Below, piece after piece: positions 45,052 through 53,864 of a DNA stretch of 64,000 bases. The notes beneath the pieces are model-generated. The model did no database searches and was not told the DNA's origin. It saw only the letters and a program-made list of their open reading frames with translations. The stretch's first letter is position 1, and every line of letters starts with the position of its first letter. The position numbers and the translations under genes are program-made. Origin of the DNA: Verrucomicrobiaceae bacterium UBA2429 (GTDB taxonomy: Bacteria > Verrucomicrobiota > Verrucomicrobiia > Verrucomicrobiales > Verrucomicrobiaceae); contig DDQZ01000028.1 in assembly GCA_002343505.1 (NCBI GenBank), forward strand, positions 5,627-69,626, written 5' to 3'.

Positions 45052-46380
45052 ATGCTCACACGCCGCTCCCTCCTCGCCCGCAGTCCGCTGCTGTTTCCCG
45101 GCGTGCTCTCCGAGCTGCTCGCCGCGGACGACCCCCTCGCGCCGCGCCGCCCGCACACCCGCGCCAAGGCCAAACGCCTCATCATGATCTACGCCACCGG
45201 CGGCGTCTCCCACATTGACACCTTCGACCCCAAGCCGCTTGCCAAAGGCCGCGACGGACAGGGGCCGGACAAGCTCATGGGCAATGTCTTCGGCGCCGCG
45301 CCCAACAAAAACTGCGGCACCGAGGTCAGCGACATCTTTCCGCATCTGCGCGGCGTCATGGACGAGGTCTGCCTCATCCGCAGCATGAAGGCCTCCCACT
45401 TCGACCACAGCGAGGCCACGCTCGGCATGCACACCGGCTCGCCCACTTTCGCGCGGCCCAGCATGGGGTCCTGGGTCAGCTACGGCCTCGGCACGCTGAA
45501 CCAAAACCTGCCCTCCTTCGTCGTCATCTGCCCCCACCTGCCCTATGGCGGCACCCAGGTCTATGCCAGCGACTTCCTGCCCGCCGCGCATCAGGGCACC
45601 CGCGTCATTCCTGGCGACCGCCCCATCGCCAACCTGCAAACCCCGCAGGCCGCCAAAGACCTGCAAAATCTCGAACTCGACCTCACCCGCGCCCTCAACC
45701 AGCGCCACCTCGCCTCCCGCCCGCACGACAGCGCCCTGGCCGCGCGCATCAAGTCCTTCGAGACCGCCTTCCAGATGCAGACCGCCGCTCCCGAGGCCTT
45801 CGATCTTTCCCAGGAGCCCGAGCACATCCGCCGTCTCTACGGACTCGACCGCAAAGTCAAAGGCCCTGGCGCCGACTTCGCCTGGCAGTGCCTCGTCGCC
45901 CGCCGCCTCGCCGAGCGCGGCGTGCGTTTCATCGAGCTGATTGACACCGGCTCCCGCCCGAACTGGGACTCCCACGGCGAGATGAAGGAGCACGCCGACC
46001 TCGCCCACAACGTGGACCAGCCCACCGCCGCCCTCATCACCGACCTCAAGCAGCGCGGCATGTTGGACGAGACCATCATCCTCTGGGCCACCGAGTTCGG
46101 CCGCACCCCCTGGCGCGAGGGCAAAAACGGTCGCGGCCATCATCGCGACTGCTTCAGCGTCTGGGTCGCCGGCGGCGGCTTCAAGCCCGGGCACGTGCAT
46201 GGCCGCACCGACGACATCGGCAAATACACCGAGGAAAACCCCGTCGAAGTCCACGACCTGCACGCCACCCTCCTGCACCAGCTCGGCATGGACCACGAGC
46301 GCCTCACCCACCGCCACGCCGGCCGCGACTTCCGCCTCACCGATGTGCATGGGCATGTCATGACCGAGCTGCTCGCCTGA
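45052..46380 (+). CDS. DUF1501 protein, partner of the PSD1 protein
   Basis: A 442-aa exported protein. The N-terminus LTRRSLLARSPLLFPGVLSELL resembles a twin-arginine signal. The sulfatase/alkaline phosphatase-like DUF1501 fold shows MIYATGGVSHIDTFDPKP, SMKASHFDHSEATLGMHTG, GVRFIELIDTGSRPNWDSHGEM and the late TEFGRTPW, GRGHHRDCFSVWVAGGGFKPG. These genes nearly always follow a DUF1549/DUF1553 gene in these phyla. Here they are separated by the AbiEii-like module, which supports insertion. Confidence 0.93.
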   Translation: MLTRRSLLARSPLLFPGVLSELLAADDPLAPRRPHTRAKAKRLIMIYATGGVSHIDTFDPKPLAKGRDGQGPDKLMGNVFGAAPNKNCGTEVSDIFPHLRGVMDEVCLIRSMKASHFDHSEATLGMHTGSPTFARPSMGSWVSYGLGTLNQNLPSFVVICPHLPYGGTQVYASDFLPAAHQGTRVIPGDRPIANLQTPQAAKDLQNLELDLTRALNQRHLASRPHDSALAARIKSFETAFQMQTAAPEAFDLSQEPEHIRRLYGLDRKVKGPGADFAWQCLVARRLAERGVRFIELIDTGSRPNWDSHGEMKEHADLAHNVDQPTAALITDLKQRGMLDETIILWATEFGRTPWREGKNGRGHHRDCFSVWVAGGGFKPGHVHGRTDDIGKYTEENPVEVHDLHATLLHQLGMDHERLTHRHAGRDFRLTDVHGHVMTELLA

Positions 46381-46445
46381 GCAAAGTGGGAGACATTCAT
46401 GTTGCCCGCTCGGGTTTCGTGAAAGAAATCGAGGGATCATTTCCC

Positions 46446-47153
46446 ATGACGCTCACCCAAATCCGAACCCAGCTCGGCGCTCAGGCTTGCGCCAAGCGGG
46501 CGGAGGCGGCGAAGCGTTTTTTCAAGACAGGGCCGGGCGAATATGGGGAGGGGGACAGGTTTCTCGGGCTCACGGTGCCGCAGGTGCGGGCGGTGCTGCC
46601 GCAGACGGATGCGCTGCCGGAGGATGATGTGCTCGTGCTGCTGCGCTCGGAGTGGCATGAGGAGCGGCTGCTGGCGCTGTTGATCCTGGTGCGGCGCTTT
46701 GCCAAGGCGCGCAAGAACGAGGCCGCGCGCGCGCGACTGGTGAGCCTGTATTTGAAAAACACCCGCTGGGTCAACAACTGGGACCTCGTGGACACGAGCG
46801 CGCCCTTGATCCTGGGCGAATGGCTGCGCACACAAGAGCGCGGCGTGCTCGACACCCTGGCGGGATCGAATTGCCTGTGGCAACAACGCATCGCTGTGCT
46901 GGCCACGCTGGCCTTCATCCGCAGCGGAGAGTTCGGCGACACGCTGCGGCTGTGCGAGCGGTTCCTCGCGCACAGGCACGACCTGATGCACAAGGCCTGC
47001 GGCTGGATGCTGCGCGAGGCGGGCAAGCGCGATGCGGCGGTGCTGCGCGGGTTTCTAGATCTTCATGCGCCGAACATGCCCAGGACGATGCTGCGTTATG
47101 CGGTCGAAAAGCTGCCTGACGCGGAGCGGCGGAGGTATATGTCGAAAAGCTGA
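46446..47153 (+). CDS. AlkD-like DNA alkylation repair protein
   Basis: A 235-aa all-helical protein of the HEAT-repeat DNA glycosylase family. GLTVPQVRAVLP at the N-terminus and NNWDLVDTSAPLILGEWL (about residues 101-118) are the most conserved AlkD blocks; the latter holds the Trp and catalytic Asp. AlkD removes bulky cationic bases such as 3-methyladenine and 7-methylguanine. The ATG at 46446 is chosen over 46386. The Vsr gene follows 29 bp later, making a small repair pair. Confidence 0.93.
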   Translation: MTLTQIRTQLGAQACAKRAEAAKRFFKTGPGEYGEGDRFLGLTVPQVRAVLPQTDALPEDDVLVLLRSEWHEERLLALLILVRRFAKARKNEAARARLVSLYLKNTRWVNNWDLVDTSAPLILGEWLRTQERGVLDTLAGSNCLWQQRIAVLATLAFIRSGEFGDTLRLCERFLAHRHDLMHKACGWMLREAGKRDAAVLRGFLDLHAPNMPRTMLRYAVEKLPDAERRRYMSKS

Positions 47154-47182
47154 GCGGAGGCGCGCAGGATCCCATCATTCTC

Positions 47183-47590
47183 ATGGCCGATGTGTTTTCC
47201 AAAGCCAAGCGCAGCGAGGTGATGTCGCGCATACGGTCGAGCGGGAACCGGGACACGGAGCTGGTGATGGTGGCTCTGATGCGGGCGCACGGGATCACGG
47301 GCTGGCGGCGGGGGCAGAGGCTGCCGGGGCGGCCGGACTTTGTGTTTCGCAGGGAGAGGGTGTGCGTGTTTGTGGACGGCTGCTTCTGGCATGGCTGCCC
47401 GCTGCATTTCCGCAGGCCGAAATCCCGCCGCGCGTTTTGGGACGCGAAGATCGCGCGCAACAAGGCGCGGGACCGGCGGGTGGCGCGGGAGCTGCGCGCC
47501 TCGGGCTGGAGGGTGCTGCGTGTCTGGGAGCACGCGCTGAGGAAGCCGGGGCCGCTGCTGGCGCGCCTGCGCAGGGCGATTGGCGCGTGA
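47183..47590 (+). CDS. vsr: very short patch repair endonuclease Vsr
   Basis: A 135-aa nuclease. MSRIRSSGNRDTE, GRPDFVF (catalytic Asp) and FVDGCFWHGCPLHF (active-site His and zinc-binding Cys) are the Vsr signature; the length is normal. Vsr nicks at T:G mismatches formed by deamination of 5-methylcytosine and usually sits next to a cytosine-C5 methyltransferase. None is present in this window. It converges with the nitrilase gene, with only 13 bp between. Confidence 0.93.
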   Translation: MADVFSKAKRSEVMSRIRSSGNRDTELVMVALMRAHGITGWRRGQRLPGRPDFVFRRERVCVFVDGCFWHGCPLHFRRPKSRRAFWDAKIARNKARDRRVARELRASGWRVLRVWEHALRKPGPLLARLRRAIGA

Positions 47591-47603
47591 GCGGTGCCTG
47601 GCA

Positions 47604-48449
47604 TCACCCGCCATCCGCCTGCGCCATGGCCTCATCCATGAATGGCTTGAACTCGCGCCAGCTCCAGGCCGACTTGCTCATGCCCCAAGCGCGGTCTTTG
47701 CGCGGATCGGGATCAATCTCGGCCATGATGAAGTCCTCCTGATGCCGCCGGCTTTGGGCGAGGATCTCGCCGCCAGGGTCCATGATGTAACTGTCGCCGT
47801 AGCCCACGCCCGCGTTGCGCGTGATGCCGCTTTTCGCCGCGTCCAGCACCACGTTGTTGCCGCGGACAAAGTGGATGCCGTTCTCGATGGCGCGCGCCGT
47901 GTGGTCCGCGCGCACTTTCATGAAGTGCTGGATCAGCCCGCTGTCCCTGATGTAGTTGAAATGCGGGGCGAAGATCACCCGCGCGCCCTTCAGAGCCAGG
48001 ATGCGCGCCGGCTCGATGTAGCCTCCGTCCGCGCAGATGAGCACGCCGAACTTCAAGCCCTTGTGCTCCCAAACCGGAAAGTCGCGTCCTTGCTTGTGGA
48101 ACTTCTGATATGCCGCGCACTTGCTGTACAACCCCAGCAAGTGCCCGCGATGCGCCACCAGCGCCGTGTTGTACAGGTCCACCCCGCGCGTTTCATTGAA
48201 GCCGATGATGGCCAGCGCCTCATGCCGCGCCGTCACATCCAGCACCCGCATCATTTCGGGTGAATCCGCCGCGAAGGCCCCCGCGCGCGCCAGCTCCTCC
48301 GTGTCGGGATAACCGGTGAGAAAACACTCCGGAAAGCTCGCAATCACCGCCCCTGCCGCGTCGGCCCGCCCCATTCCCTCCTCGAAGCGCGCGAGGTTGT
48401 GGTCAAACTCCCCGCACCATGACTCAAACTGGCAATGCGCGATTTTCAT
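47604..48449 (-). CDS. carbon-nitrogen hydrolase (nitrilase superfamily)
   Basis: A 281-aa cytosolic enzyme. The Glu-Lys-Cys triad can be read as FPECFLTGYPD (Glu), LGLYSKCAAYQKF (Lys) and GVLICADGGYIEPAR (Cys); a following Glu in the C-terminal domain (AEIDPDP) ends the fold. It hydrolyses amides or nitriles; the substrate is not predictable. The ATG at 48449 (MKIAHCQ) is the family's usual first strand; an upstream ATG exists at 48467. Confidence 0.9.
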   Translation of the reverse strand: MKIAHCQFESWCGEFDHNLARFEEGMGRADAAGAVIASFPECFLTGYPDTEELARAGAFAADSPEMMRVLDVTARHEALAIIGFNETRGVDLYNTALVAHRGHLLGLYSKCAAYQKFHKQGRDFPVWEHKGLKFGVLICADGGYIEPARILALKGARVIFAPHFNYIRDSGLIQHFMKVRADHTARAIENGIHFVRGNNVVLDAAKSGITRNAGVGYGDSYIMDPGGEILAQSRRHQEDFIMAEIDPDPRKDRAWGMSKSAWSWREFKPFMDEAMAQADGG

Positions 48450-48539
48450 GCGCGCATCTTCCCTCATCACACCCGCAGGAGTCAATGACCGAGTCGGCCG
48501 CCCGCCGGAGTTCACACGGCGGCGTGTTCCGGCGCTCCT

Positions 48540-49355
48540 TCAGCGCGGCGGCCAGCTCTCAGGCAGGTCCGCTTCGACACGCCGCCTTTTTTCGAAGCGC
48601 ACCGTCTTGCGGTAGCCCGCGCCGCGCACAAGAGCCAGAGCCTGGTCGAAGTCCGCGCCGACATCACCCGGAGTGTGCGCGTCCGAGTTGATGACGATGG
48701 GAACGCCCGCGCTGAACGCCATCTCCAGCATCTCCCGGGCGGGATAAATCTCGCGCACATCCTTGCGCAGGCCTGCGGTGCTCACCTCCAGCACGCCGCG
48801 CGTGTCCGCCAGCGCCTGAATGACCGGCTCGTAATAACAGCGCAAATCCCCGGCCGGCCGCAGGCCGAAGCGCTTGGCCAGGTCGGGATGCGCGTAAAAA
48901 TCAAAGAGACCGCTGCGGATCATTTTTTCATAAAGCCGCCAGTAGGCTGCCCACATGGCCTCGATGTCCGCCGCGCCGCTCCAGCGCGAGAGGTATTTCG
49001 GGTCATCCACAGCGATGCCGTCATGAATGTAATGCACGCTGCCGATGAGGTAATCCCACTCCGCCATGCGCGCTGTTTTCTCGATCCAATCCTCGCCCCC
49101 CTCCAGGTAGTCACACTCCAGGCCAAGACGAATGGGAAAATCTGGCAGCTCCGCGCGCGCCTCGTCCACGATCTCGAAATAGCGGGGCAAGTCGGCCAGG
49201 GCCATGCGCCAGTTGTCGAACTGCTCCGGCATCGGATTGTGGTCCGAGAGACCGATCTCCGCGAGACCGATGGAGCGCGCGTGACGGGCGTAGTCCAGAG
49301 GGCTGCCCTCGGCGTGATGACAAAGCGGAGTATGGGTGTGGTAATCGGTGAGCAC
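48540..49355 (-). CDS. hisK: PHP-family histidinol-phosphatase (HisJ/HisK type)
   Basis: A 271-aa enzyme with a GTG start at 49355, which gives the canonical beginning TDYHTHTPLCHHAEG. PHP metal motifs follow: GLSDHNPMP, GLECDYLEGGEDW, GSVHYIHDG, FYAHPDLAKRFG and VINSDAHTPGDVG. It would dephosphorylate histidinol phosphate in histidine synthesis, assuming orthology; other sugar phosphates are possible. No other his genes are nearby. The longer ATG-initiated frame from 49418 adds an unlike N-terminus. Confidence 0.85.
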   Translation of the reverse strand: MLTDYHTHTPLCHHAEGSPLDYARHARSIGLAEIGLSDHNPMPEQFDNWRMALADLPRYFEIVDEARAELPDFPIRLGLECDYLEGGEDWIEKTARMAEWDYLIGSVHYIHDGIAVDDPKYLSRWSGAADIEAMWAAYWRLYEKMIRSGLFDFYAHPDLAKRFGLRPAGDLRCYYEPVIQALADTRGVLEVSTAGLRKDVREIYPAREMLEMAFSAGVPIVINSDAHTPGDVGADFDQALALVRGAGYRKTVRFEKRRRVEADLPESWPPR

Positions 49356-49407
49356 GGAGTCTTTCTGGACCGGCTTGGCAGACCGCGCAAGCCGGCAGAG
49401 GCGGTGC

Positions 49408-50217
49408 TCACACGCCACAGTCCAGCTCGATGACTTTCACAAGCTCGTCACCGCGCAACTGCCAGACCTGGCAGCCGCCTCCCTCGTAGTATCCCGTGTG
49501 AGTGATGACCTCCAGCCGCCCGTCACCGTCCAGATCAAGCAATCCTGTGATCTCGTGAATACTGGGCGCGGCTTCAGGATCGGCTCGCGGATAGGCATCG
49601 CCGTGGAGAATCTGCCGTGTCACACCTTTCGCGGTCTCGCGCTCCATGAAGACCAGGCAGTAATCCCCGGCCGCGGCGCTGAAGAGTTCCACCTCGTTCA
49701 CAAACCGCCTGGCTGCCACCAGTGTCTCGGCGCGCCCGTCGCCGTCGAGGTCAATCTGAAGCCGCTGATGGATTTTCACCTCCGGGATTGCGATGCCGCG
49801 CTTGACGAGCATGCCGCGCACCACCGCTGCCAGAGCCCCGTCCCCGGTGTCCGCCATCACAGCCGCGCGCGGCATGGGATCCCATGAGGCGTTCACACCG
49901 AGGGTGACAGGCGCCGAAGGATCCGGCCGGGGCGTGATTATTTGCATCCACACATCCGGGCAGACATCCGCCTCAGGCGCGGCCTTGCCGGCGGTGACAC
50001 TGCCAGCCGGACCCTTGAGGGAAAACACACGGTATGAAATGCCTGGCTTGCCCAGCAGCCGGCCGGCAGCCTCGCTGTCGTGCCATTTCCCGGCGGAATG
50101 ACCGCCGATGACATGACGCCAGGGCAGCTCAATGAAGCTGGCAAAGGCGGATTTCTCCTGGGCGCGCGAGGTGTGCGCGCAGACAATGAGGGCGAGCGCG
50201 AGCGGGAGCGTTTTCAT
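49408..50217 (-). CDS. secreted protein with Asp-rich calcium-type loops, unknown function
   Basis: A 269-aa protein with a signal peptide (LPLALALIVCAHTSRAQ). Two DLDGDGR(A/L)E loops, at about 155 and 228, have the DxDxDG calcium-binding form seen in FG-GAP/VCBS and EF-like repeats. The rest is unassigned. It is the last of five consecutive minus-strand genes with secretion or membrane signals, separated by short gaps, probably one transcription unit. Confidence 0.75.
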   Translation of the reverse strand: MKTLPLALALIVCAHTSRAQEKSAFASFIELPWRHVIGGHSAGKWHDSEAAGRLLGKPGISYRVFSLKGPAGSVTAGKAAPEADVCPDVWMQIITPRPDPSAPVTLGVNASWDPMPRAAVMADTGDGALAAVVRGMLVKRGIAIPEVKIHQRLQIDLDGDGRAETLVAARRFVNEVELFSAAAGDYCLVFMERETAKGVTRQILHGDAYPRADPEAAPSIHEITGLLDLDGDGRLEVITHTGYYEGGGCQVWQLRGDELVKVIELDCGV

Positions 50218-50237
50218 GAGGGCAATGACAGTTGGTT

Positions 50238-50723
50238 TCAGCGCGGGCGGGGGTTTTGTTCGCCCAGGATTTCATGGAGCATGGAGACAGTGATCAGGCC
50301 GCTGAGCACACGGCAGGACCAGCGGCCCAGAGTCCTTGCGCCGGCGTCAGCATGCTCCAAAGGCCCGCAACTTCCAAGGTCATTCCTCCGCCAGGCGACG
50401 AGTGTGAACCAGCGTGTGGACTTCTTCCCCGGAGGAGTGGCGCGGTATTCGACGAGCCAGACATCCCCGCTGCCGCCCCTGGTCTCAATGGCCGACGCCC
50501 ACGACACCGGGGCGCGCTGGATGAGGAGTTCCACAAGCTCCGCCGCAGGCACGGAGGGATGCTCAACCGCAATGAAGGGCCAGTGCAGCCGCGCGCCCGG
50601 AATTCCCGATGCCCACTCGCGCAAAGCGCGCTCGCGGCGGATTTCCAGGATCATGCCGGTGCCGAGGACAATGGCGATGACGAGGATGATGAGCAGAATT
50701 TTGAGAAGCATGAGGGTTCGCAT
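50238..50723 (-). CDS. small membrane-anchored protein, unknown function
   Basis: A 161-aa protein with one N-terminal helix (LMLLKILLIILVIAIVLGTGMIL) and a soluble alpha/beta domain with no recognised family. It is 20 bp from the downstream secreted-protein gene and 20 bp from the upstream small gene, in an apparent operon. Confidence 0.75.
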   Translation of the reverse strand: MRTLMLLKILLIILVIAIVLGTGMILEIRRERALREWASGIPGARLHWPFIAVEHPSVPAAELVELLIQRAPVSWASAIETRGGSGDVWLVEYRATPPGKKSTRWFTLVAWRRNDLGSCGPLEHADAGARTLGRWSCRVLSGLITVSMLHEILGEQNPRPR

Positions 50724-50743
50724 GGTTGGGGGCTTTCACTCCG

Positions 50744-51001
50744 TCAGCCAGCACAGCCAGGCGGCCCCCGCCGCACGGCGGGGCGCCAGGTCCATCCAGC
50801 CTGGGAGAAGCCGGAGATCCGCGGGAATTTCTCATGCGGCGGCACTTTGCGCATGAGCGCGGAAAGCCCGGCGAGGACATCTGGGCCGGCCTGCTCGGCG
50901 AGCAAAAGCAGCGGCAGTCTGAGCCGCCGGCACTGGGCGGTCCCGCCCCGCACCTGCTCATGCGGAGTCATGAGCGCTTCGTTCATCTGCCGTGTCTTCA
51001 T
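50744..51001 (-). CDS. small hypothetical protein coupled to the HEAT-like gene
   Basis: An 85-aa reading frame, with no recognised family. The main support is the ATGA overlap with the stop of the preceding gene (50998-51001) and the tight spacing to the next. Composition is ordinary except for an Arg/Pro-rich C-terminus. It may be a small independent gene or a remnant of a longer one. Confidence 0.5.
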   Translation of the reverse strand: MKTRQMNEALMTPHEQVRGGTAQCRRLRLPLLLLAEQAGPDVLAGLSALMRKVPPHEKFPRISGFSQAGWTWRPAVRRGPPGCAG

Positions 51002-51732
51002 GCTGCGGGTGAGTCCCCGATCAGTTCAAACAGATCGCGGCATGCCGCGGCGCGCGCGGCCGGATCCTTGGTGTTGAAGCGGAGCAGGAGATCACGATGC
51101 GCATTGTCAAAAAGGCTGACGGCTTTGCCATGCAGAAACAACAGCAGTCCGGCGCAGTGAGGGACTCCGTCCCCCTCGCGCTTCAACACGGCCTGCCTCA
51201 CTTCCTCGATGATCTCGGGCCGGCGGAATGCAGGTATCTGCTGCAGCGCGTGATGAAGCCCTTTGACCAGGGGCGCCTCGCGCACTGCCGCGATGATGGC
51301 CGCCGAACGCTCCTCCGGGCTGACGATATCACCGGCACGCTCCGTGACTGCCATCCTCACCGAGTGATCGGCACTTGTGGCAAGCGCGTTTTTTAACCTG
51401 GCGATGGCGTCCGGCGTGCGCAAATGACAGAGCGCCTCGACAACACGCCAGTCATAAACGGGCTCGGCGAGAACCAGCTTCTCAATCCGCGCGCGCTCTT
51501 CGGGAGTGGCTTGGGCGATGAGCGGCAAATCATACCCAACACCGTCGTGCCAGCGCTGGTAATTGATTTCCATGCTGGCGCGAAAACGCCCGACGAGATC
51601 CTTCGAATCCGGCGGTCCGGAGTCCGTTTTTTTCTTCCGCGGCCGGCAGATGAGAATCGTCAGGGCCAGTGTCACCGCGCCGACAATGGCGCCTTCAGGT
51701 GTGAACAGCAGATCGAGGTTTGTGTAACGCAT
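50998..51732 (-). CDS. membrane-anchored helical-repeat (HEAT-like) protein, unknown function
   Basis: A 244-aa protein with one N-terminal helix (GAIVGAVTLALTILIC) followed by a basic stretch and several helix pairs in which VEALCHLRTPDAIARLKNAL and AAIIAAVREAP recur at HEAT-like spacing. A scaffold role is plausible. The ATG at 51732 is preferred to the frame opening at 51882, since it places the helix at the terminus. Confidence 0.7.
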   Translation of the reverse strand: MRYTNLDLLFTPEGAIVGAVTLALTILICRPRKKKTDSGPPDSKDLVGRFRASMEINYQRWHDGVGYDLPLIAQATPEERARIEKLVLAEPVYDWRVVEALCHLRTPDAIARLKNALATSADHSVRMAVTERAGDIVSPEERSAAIIAAVREAPLVKGLHHALQQIPAFRRPEIIEEVRQAVLKREGDGVPHCAGLLLFLHGKAVSLFDNAHRDLLLRFNTKDPAARAAACRDLFELIGDSPAA

Positions 51733-51772
51733 GATGTTTAATATCGGGTGTTGTGTGTTGTGATTGAAAGCT

Positions 51773-52837
51773 TCATTCCTCTCCAGGCACATCCAGGAAT
51801 CCGACGACTTCCGCCCGGCCCTGAGCGTCAATCCTGACGCTGACAAACTGATGCCAGCCGTCCCCTTCGTCCCCCTTCGCAAAGCTGCCGAAGTACTTCA
51901 CGACCAGCGTGCCGGCGTCCTGCCAATGTTCGGCGTCCACGAGCCGGTCGCGCTCTTCAAAACCGTGTCCTTGCAAAGTGACCTTTTCCCTGGGGTGAAA
52001 TTCCGGCATCGCCACGGGCTTCCACGCGCCGTCCACCAGCCGGAATATCAGCGTGCGTGTGAAGCGCGGACTGTCGCCCAGGCGCAGCGCGAGCTTGTCA
52101 CCATCCGGCCCCCAGACGACCCACACCGGCATCGGGCATGTCTCGCCGCCATCGCCGCCGAACAAAATGAACGGCTCGGAGGAGTCGTCCTCCGGCTGGA
52201 TGGTGACACGGGTGACTTCCTCTCCGTCGCGGGTGAAGCGCACCTTCCAGCGCTCGTCGAGCGTGGTGTGGTCCTCGTAATCCCGCCCCCCGCCGGGCAG
52301 GATGGCGCGCAATGACGAGCCGGACTTGAAGGCCCAGTCACCCCCCATGCGGATGTCGTCCAGCAGCCAGCCCTGGCCGCGCCGTTTGAAGACAAGTGTG
52401 TCCGTCCACGAGACCGGCGGCAGGCCTTGCGAGACGTGGGTTTGGCGCACTTGCACCGTCGCGTCCACAGTCGGGGCGCTGAACACCCCGCCGATCTCCC
52501 GGGAGGTCACACCCTCAAACATGCTGCTGAACAAATCGCCCTCGATCCAGTAAGGCTTCTCATCGGGATGCCTGCGCATTTGCTCCTGTTGGAGGACGCG
52601 GGCGCGCTGGAAGAGCGAGACCAGCTCCGGCGTCAGCAGCGGGGACAGCCGCTGCAACTGCGCCTCCGAGGGCAGGCCGCTGATTCGTTCGCGATGCAGC
52701 CCGGCGCAGAATGCCGAGGCAGCTTCGCGGATGGCGGCGCGTTCCGCGGCAAGGGTGGATTTTTCTTCGGCGGCGGTGAGATGACCAGCCAGGCTCGAAG
52801 AAATGGCGAGAATGAAAAGATGGCGCGCGGGTTTCAT
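51773..52837 (-). CDS. exported protein, DUF3828-like N-terminal half
   Basis: A 354-aa protein with a signal peptide (HLFILAISSSLAGHLTAA). The region RAAIREAASAFCAGLHRERISGL and LLTPELVSLFQRA is reminiscent of DUF3828, followed by SREIGGVFSAPTVDATVQV and an unassigned beta-rich C-terminal half. It could be a lipid- or cell-wall-related accessory protein; nothing in the sequence decides. First gene of the minus-strand group and divergent from the 52983 gene. Confidence 0.7.
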   Translation of the reverse strand: MKPARHLFILAISSSLAGHLTAAEEKSTLAAERAAIREAASAFCAGLHRERISGLPSEAQLQRLSPLLTPELVSLFQRARVLQQEQMRRHPDEKPYWIEGDLFSSMFEGVTSREIGGVFSAPTVDATVQVRQTHVSQGLPPVSWTDTLVFKRRGQGWLLDDIRMGGDWAFKSGSSLRAILPGGGRDYEDHTTLDERWKVRFTRDGEEVTRVTIQPEDDSSEPFILFGGDGGETCPMPVWVVWGPDGDKLALRLGDSPRFTRTLIFRLVDGAWKPVAMPEFHPREKVTLQGHGFEERDRLVDAEHWQDAGTLVVKYFGSFAKGDEGDGWHQFVSVRIDAQGRAEVVGFLDVPGEE

Positions 52838-52982
52838 GATGTCGGATGGAACAGTGACAGGGAAGCTGCGGATCAACCTCCCTGGCTGGCGCATCATCAC
52901 TCATCCGGCGCGGACCGGGTATCCGACTTTGGTCGGATGCGCGCGGGCTTGCCGTCAGGACGGGATCAGGCAGATTCAGACC

Positions 52983-53573
52983 ATGATGAGGCGCACCACA
53001 CTTCTCGGCGGCATCGCCACTCTCCTCGCCACAGGCTCCGTCAGGGGCTTCTTGAAAAAGGAGCGCGCCGCGCTTCCCCGCGGCGGCTCGATCATCCTGC
53101 CCTCCTCCCACAAGGCGGTGCTCGCTGGCGAGTTCAATCATGAGGCGGACATCCCGGCATTGATCGCCTACCGGAAATACCGCTCCACCCTGGCGGGATC
53201 GTGGGAGTGCGACGGCATGATCGCCACCGGCCATGCAGGGCAGTTCGCGAGCCTGGAAATGTTCGCGCAGAAAGTGCGCGGCGCGCTGACCACAAGCTGG
53301 TCCTACGCGGACTTGAAACCAGGCTGGTTCGGCGGCACGCGCAGCAGCTTCCCGCTGGAGAAGCTGGACGGGCCTCACGGCCCCGAGCTTCAGCGCGAGC
53401 TGGTGGTGCATGTCGCCGGTTTCTGGGATGTTTATGACAAGCCCGCGCGCATGTTCGCCATGCACCACCGGGCGCGCGGCCTCATGATCGCGGTGTGGAT
53501 TCTCGACTCGCATGGAGGCTTGAAAAAGGCGCGCCAGATGGCCGGCGACATCGCCGGATCCTATCTCGCCTGA
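52983..53573 (+). CDS. hypothetical protein with N-terminal export-like segment
   Basis: A 196-aa protein. RRTTLLGGIATLLATGS resembles a short signal or twin-arginine-like leader. The body has no motif I can name; a central SLEMFAQKVRGALTTSWSYAD suggests a helical core. It is divergent from the minus-strand operon, with a 145-bp intergenic region that probably holds both promoters. Confidence 0.7.
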   Translation: MMRRTTLLGGIATLLATGSVRGFLKKERAALPRGGSIILPSSHKAVLAGEFNHEADIPALIAYRKYRSTLAGSWECDGMIATGHAGQFASLEMFAQKVRGALTTSWSYADLKPGWFGGTRSSFPLEKLDGPHGPELQRELVVHVAGFWDVYDKPARMFAMHHRARGLMIAVWILDSHGGLKKARQMAGDIAGSYLA

Positions 53574-53757
53574 TGCCAGCCTCTCAGGGCGGCGGCATTC
53601 CCAATCCGCCGACCCGGGCGGTGTGAAGGCCGCGCTCGAAGGGCGCACCGGCTCCGCCGCGGTCAGCGCGGCGTCTTTGGGCGAATTCAAACTGCGTGTG
53701 CAGGCCGTGGAGCCGCCGGCGCCGCTGCCGCGCATCACGCCGCTCAACCGCGCATGA
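53572..53757 (+). pseudogene. possible gene remnant downstream of the 52983 gene
   Basis: This frame is open without a start codon and ends in TGA at 53755-53757. Its last 45 codons (GVKAALEGRTGSAAVSA, LGEFKLRVQAVEPPAPLP, RITPLNRA) look like a real protein C-terminus, with codon use like that of neighbouring genes. It could be the tail of a gene whose 5' part was lost. No family is recognised. Confidence 0.35.
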
Positions 53758-53824
53758 GCAGGGCGGGCTCCCGCTTGCTCAGACAGGGCAGATGACGCCG
53801 CCGGAACAGCGTCCGTCAAATCTT

Positions 53825-53858
53825 CTGATCCTTTTCCTCGCGCTTTCTCGCATGAGCA
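53825..53858 (+). promoter_or_regulatory. 34-bp motif before the kinase gene (copy A)
   Basis: CTGATCCTTTTCC-N10-TCGCATGAGCA, repeated with the same spacing at 56777-56810. It ends 6 bp before the kinase ATG. The bipartite form with constant spacing resembles a promoter or operator. A shorter match (CGCATGAGCA) is at 53752-53761. Confidence 0.45.
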
Positions 53859-53864
53859 GGTTGT

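Noticed and set aside
47604..49355. Nitrilase and PHP phosphatase genes as part of a histidine operon
   Set aside because: No other his gene is present in the window, and the two genes are separated by 90 bp with independent-looking starts.
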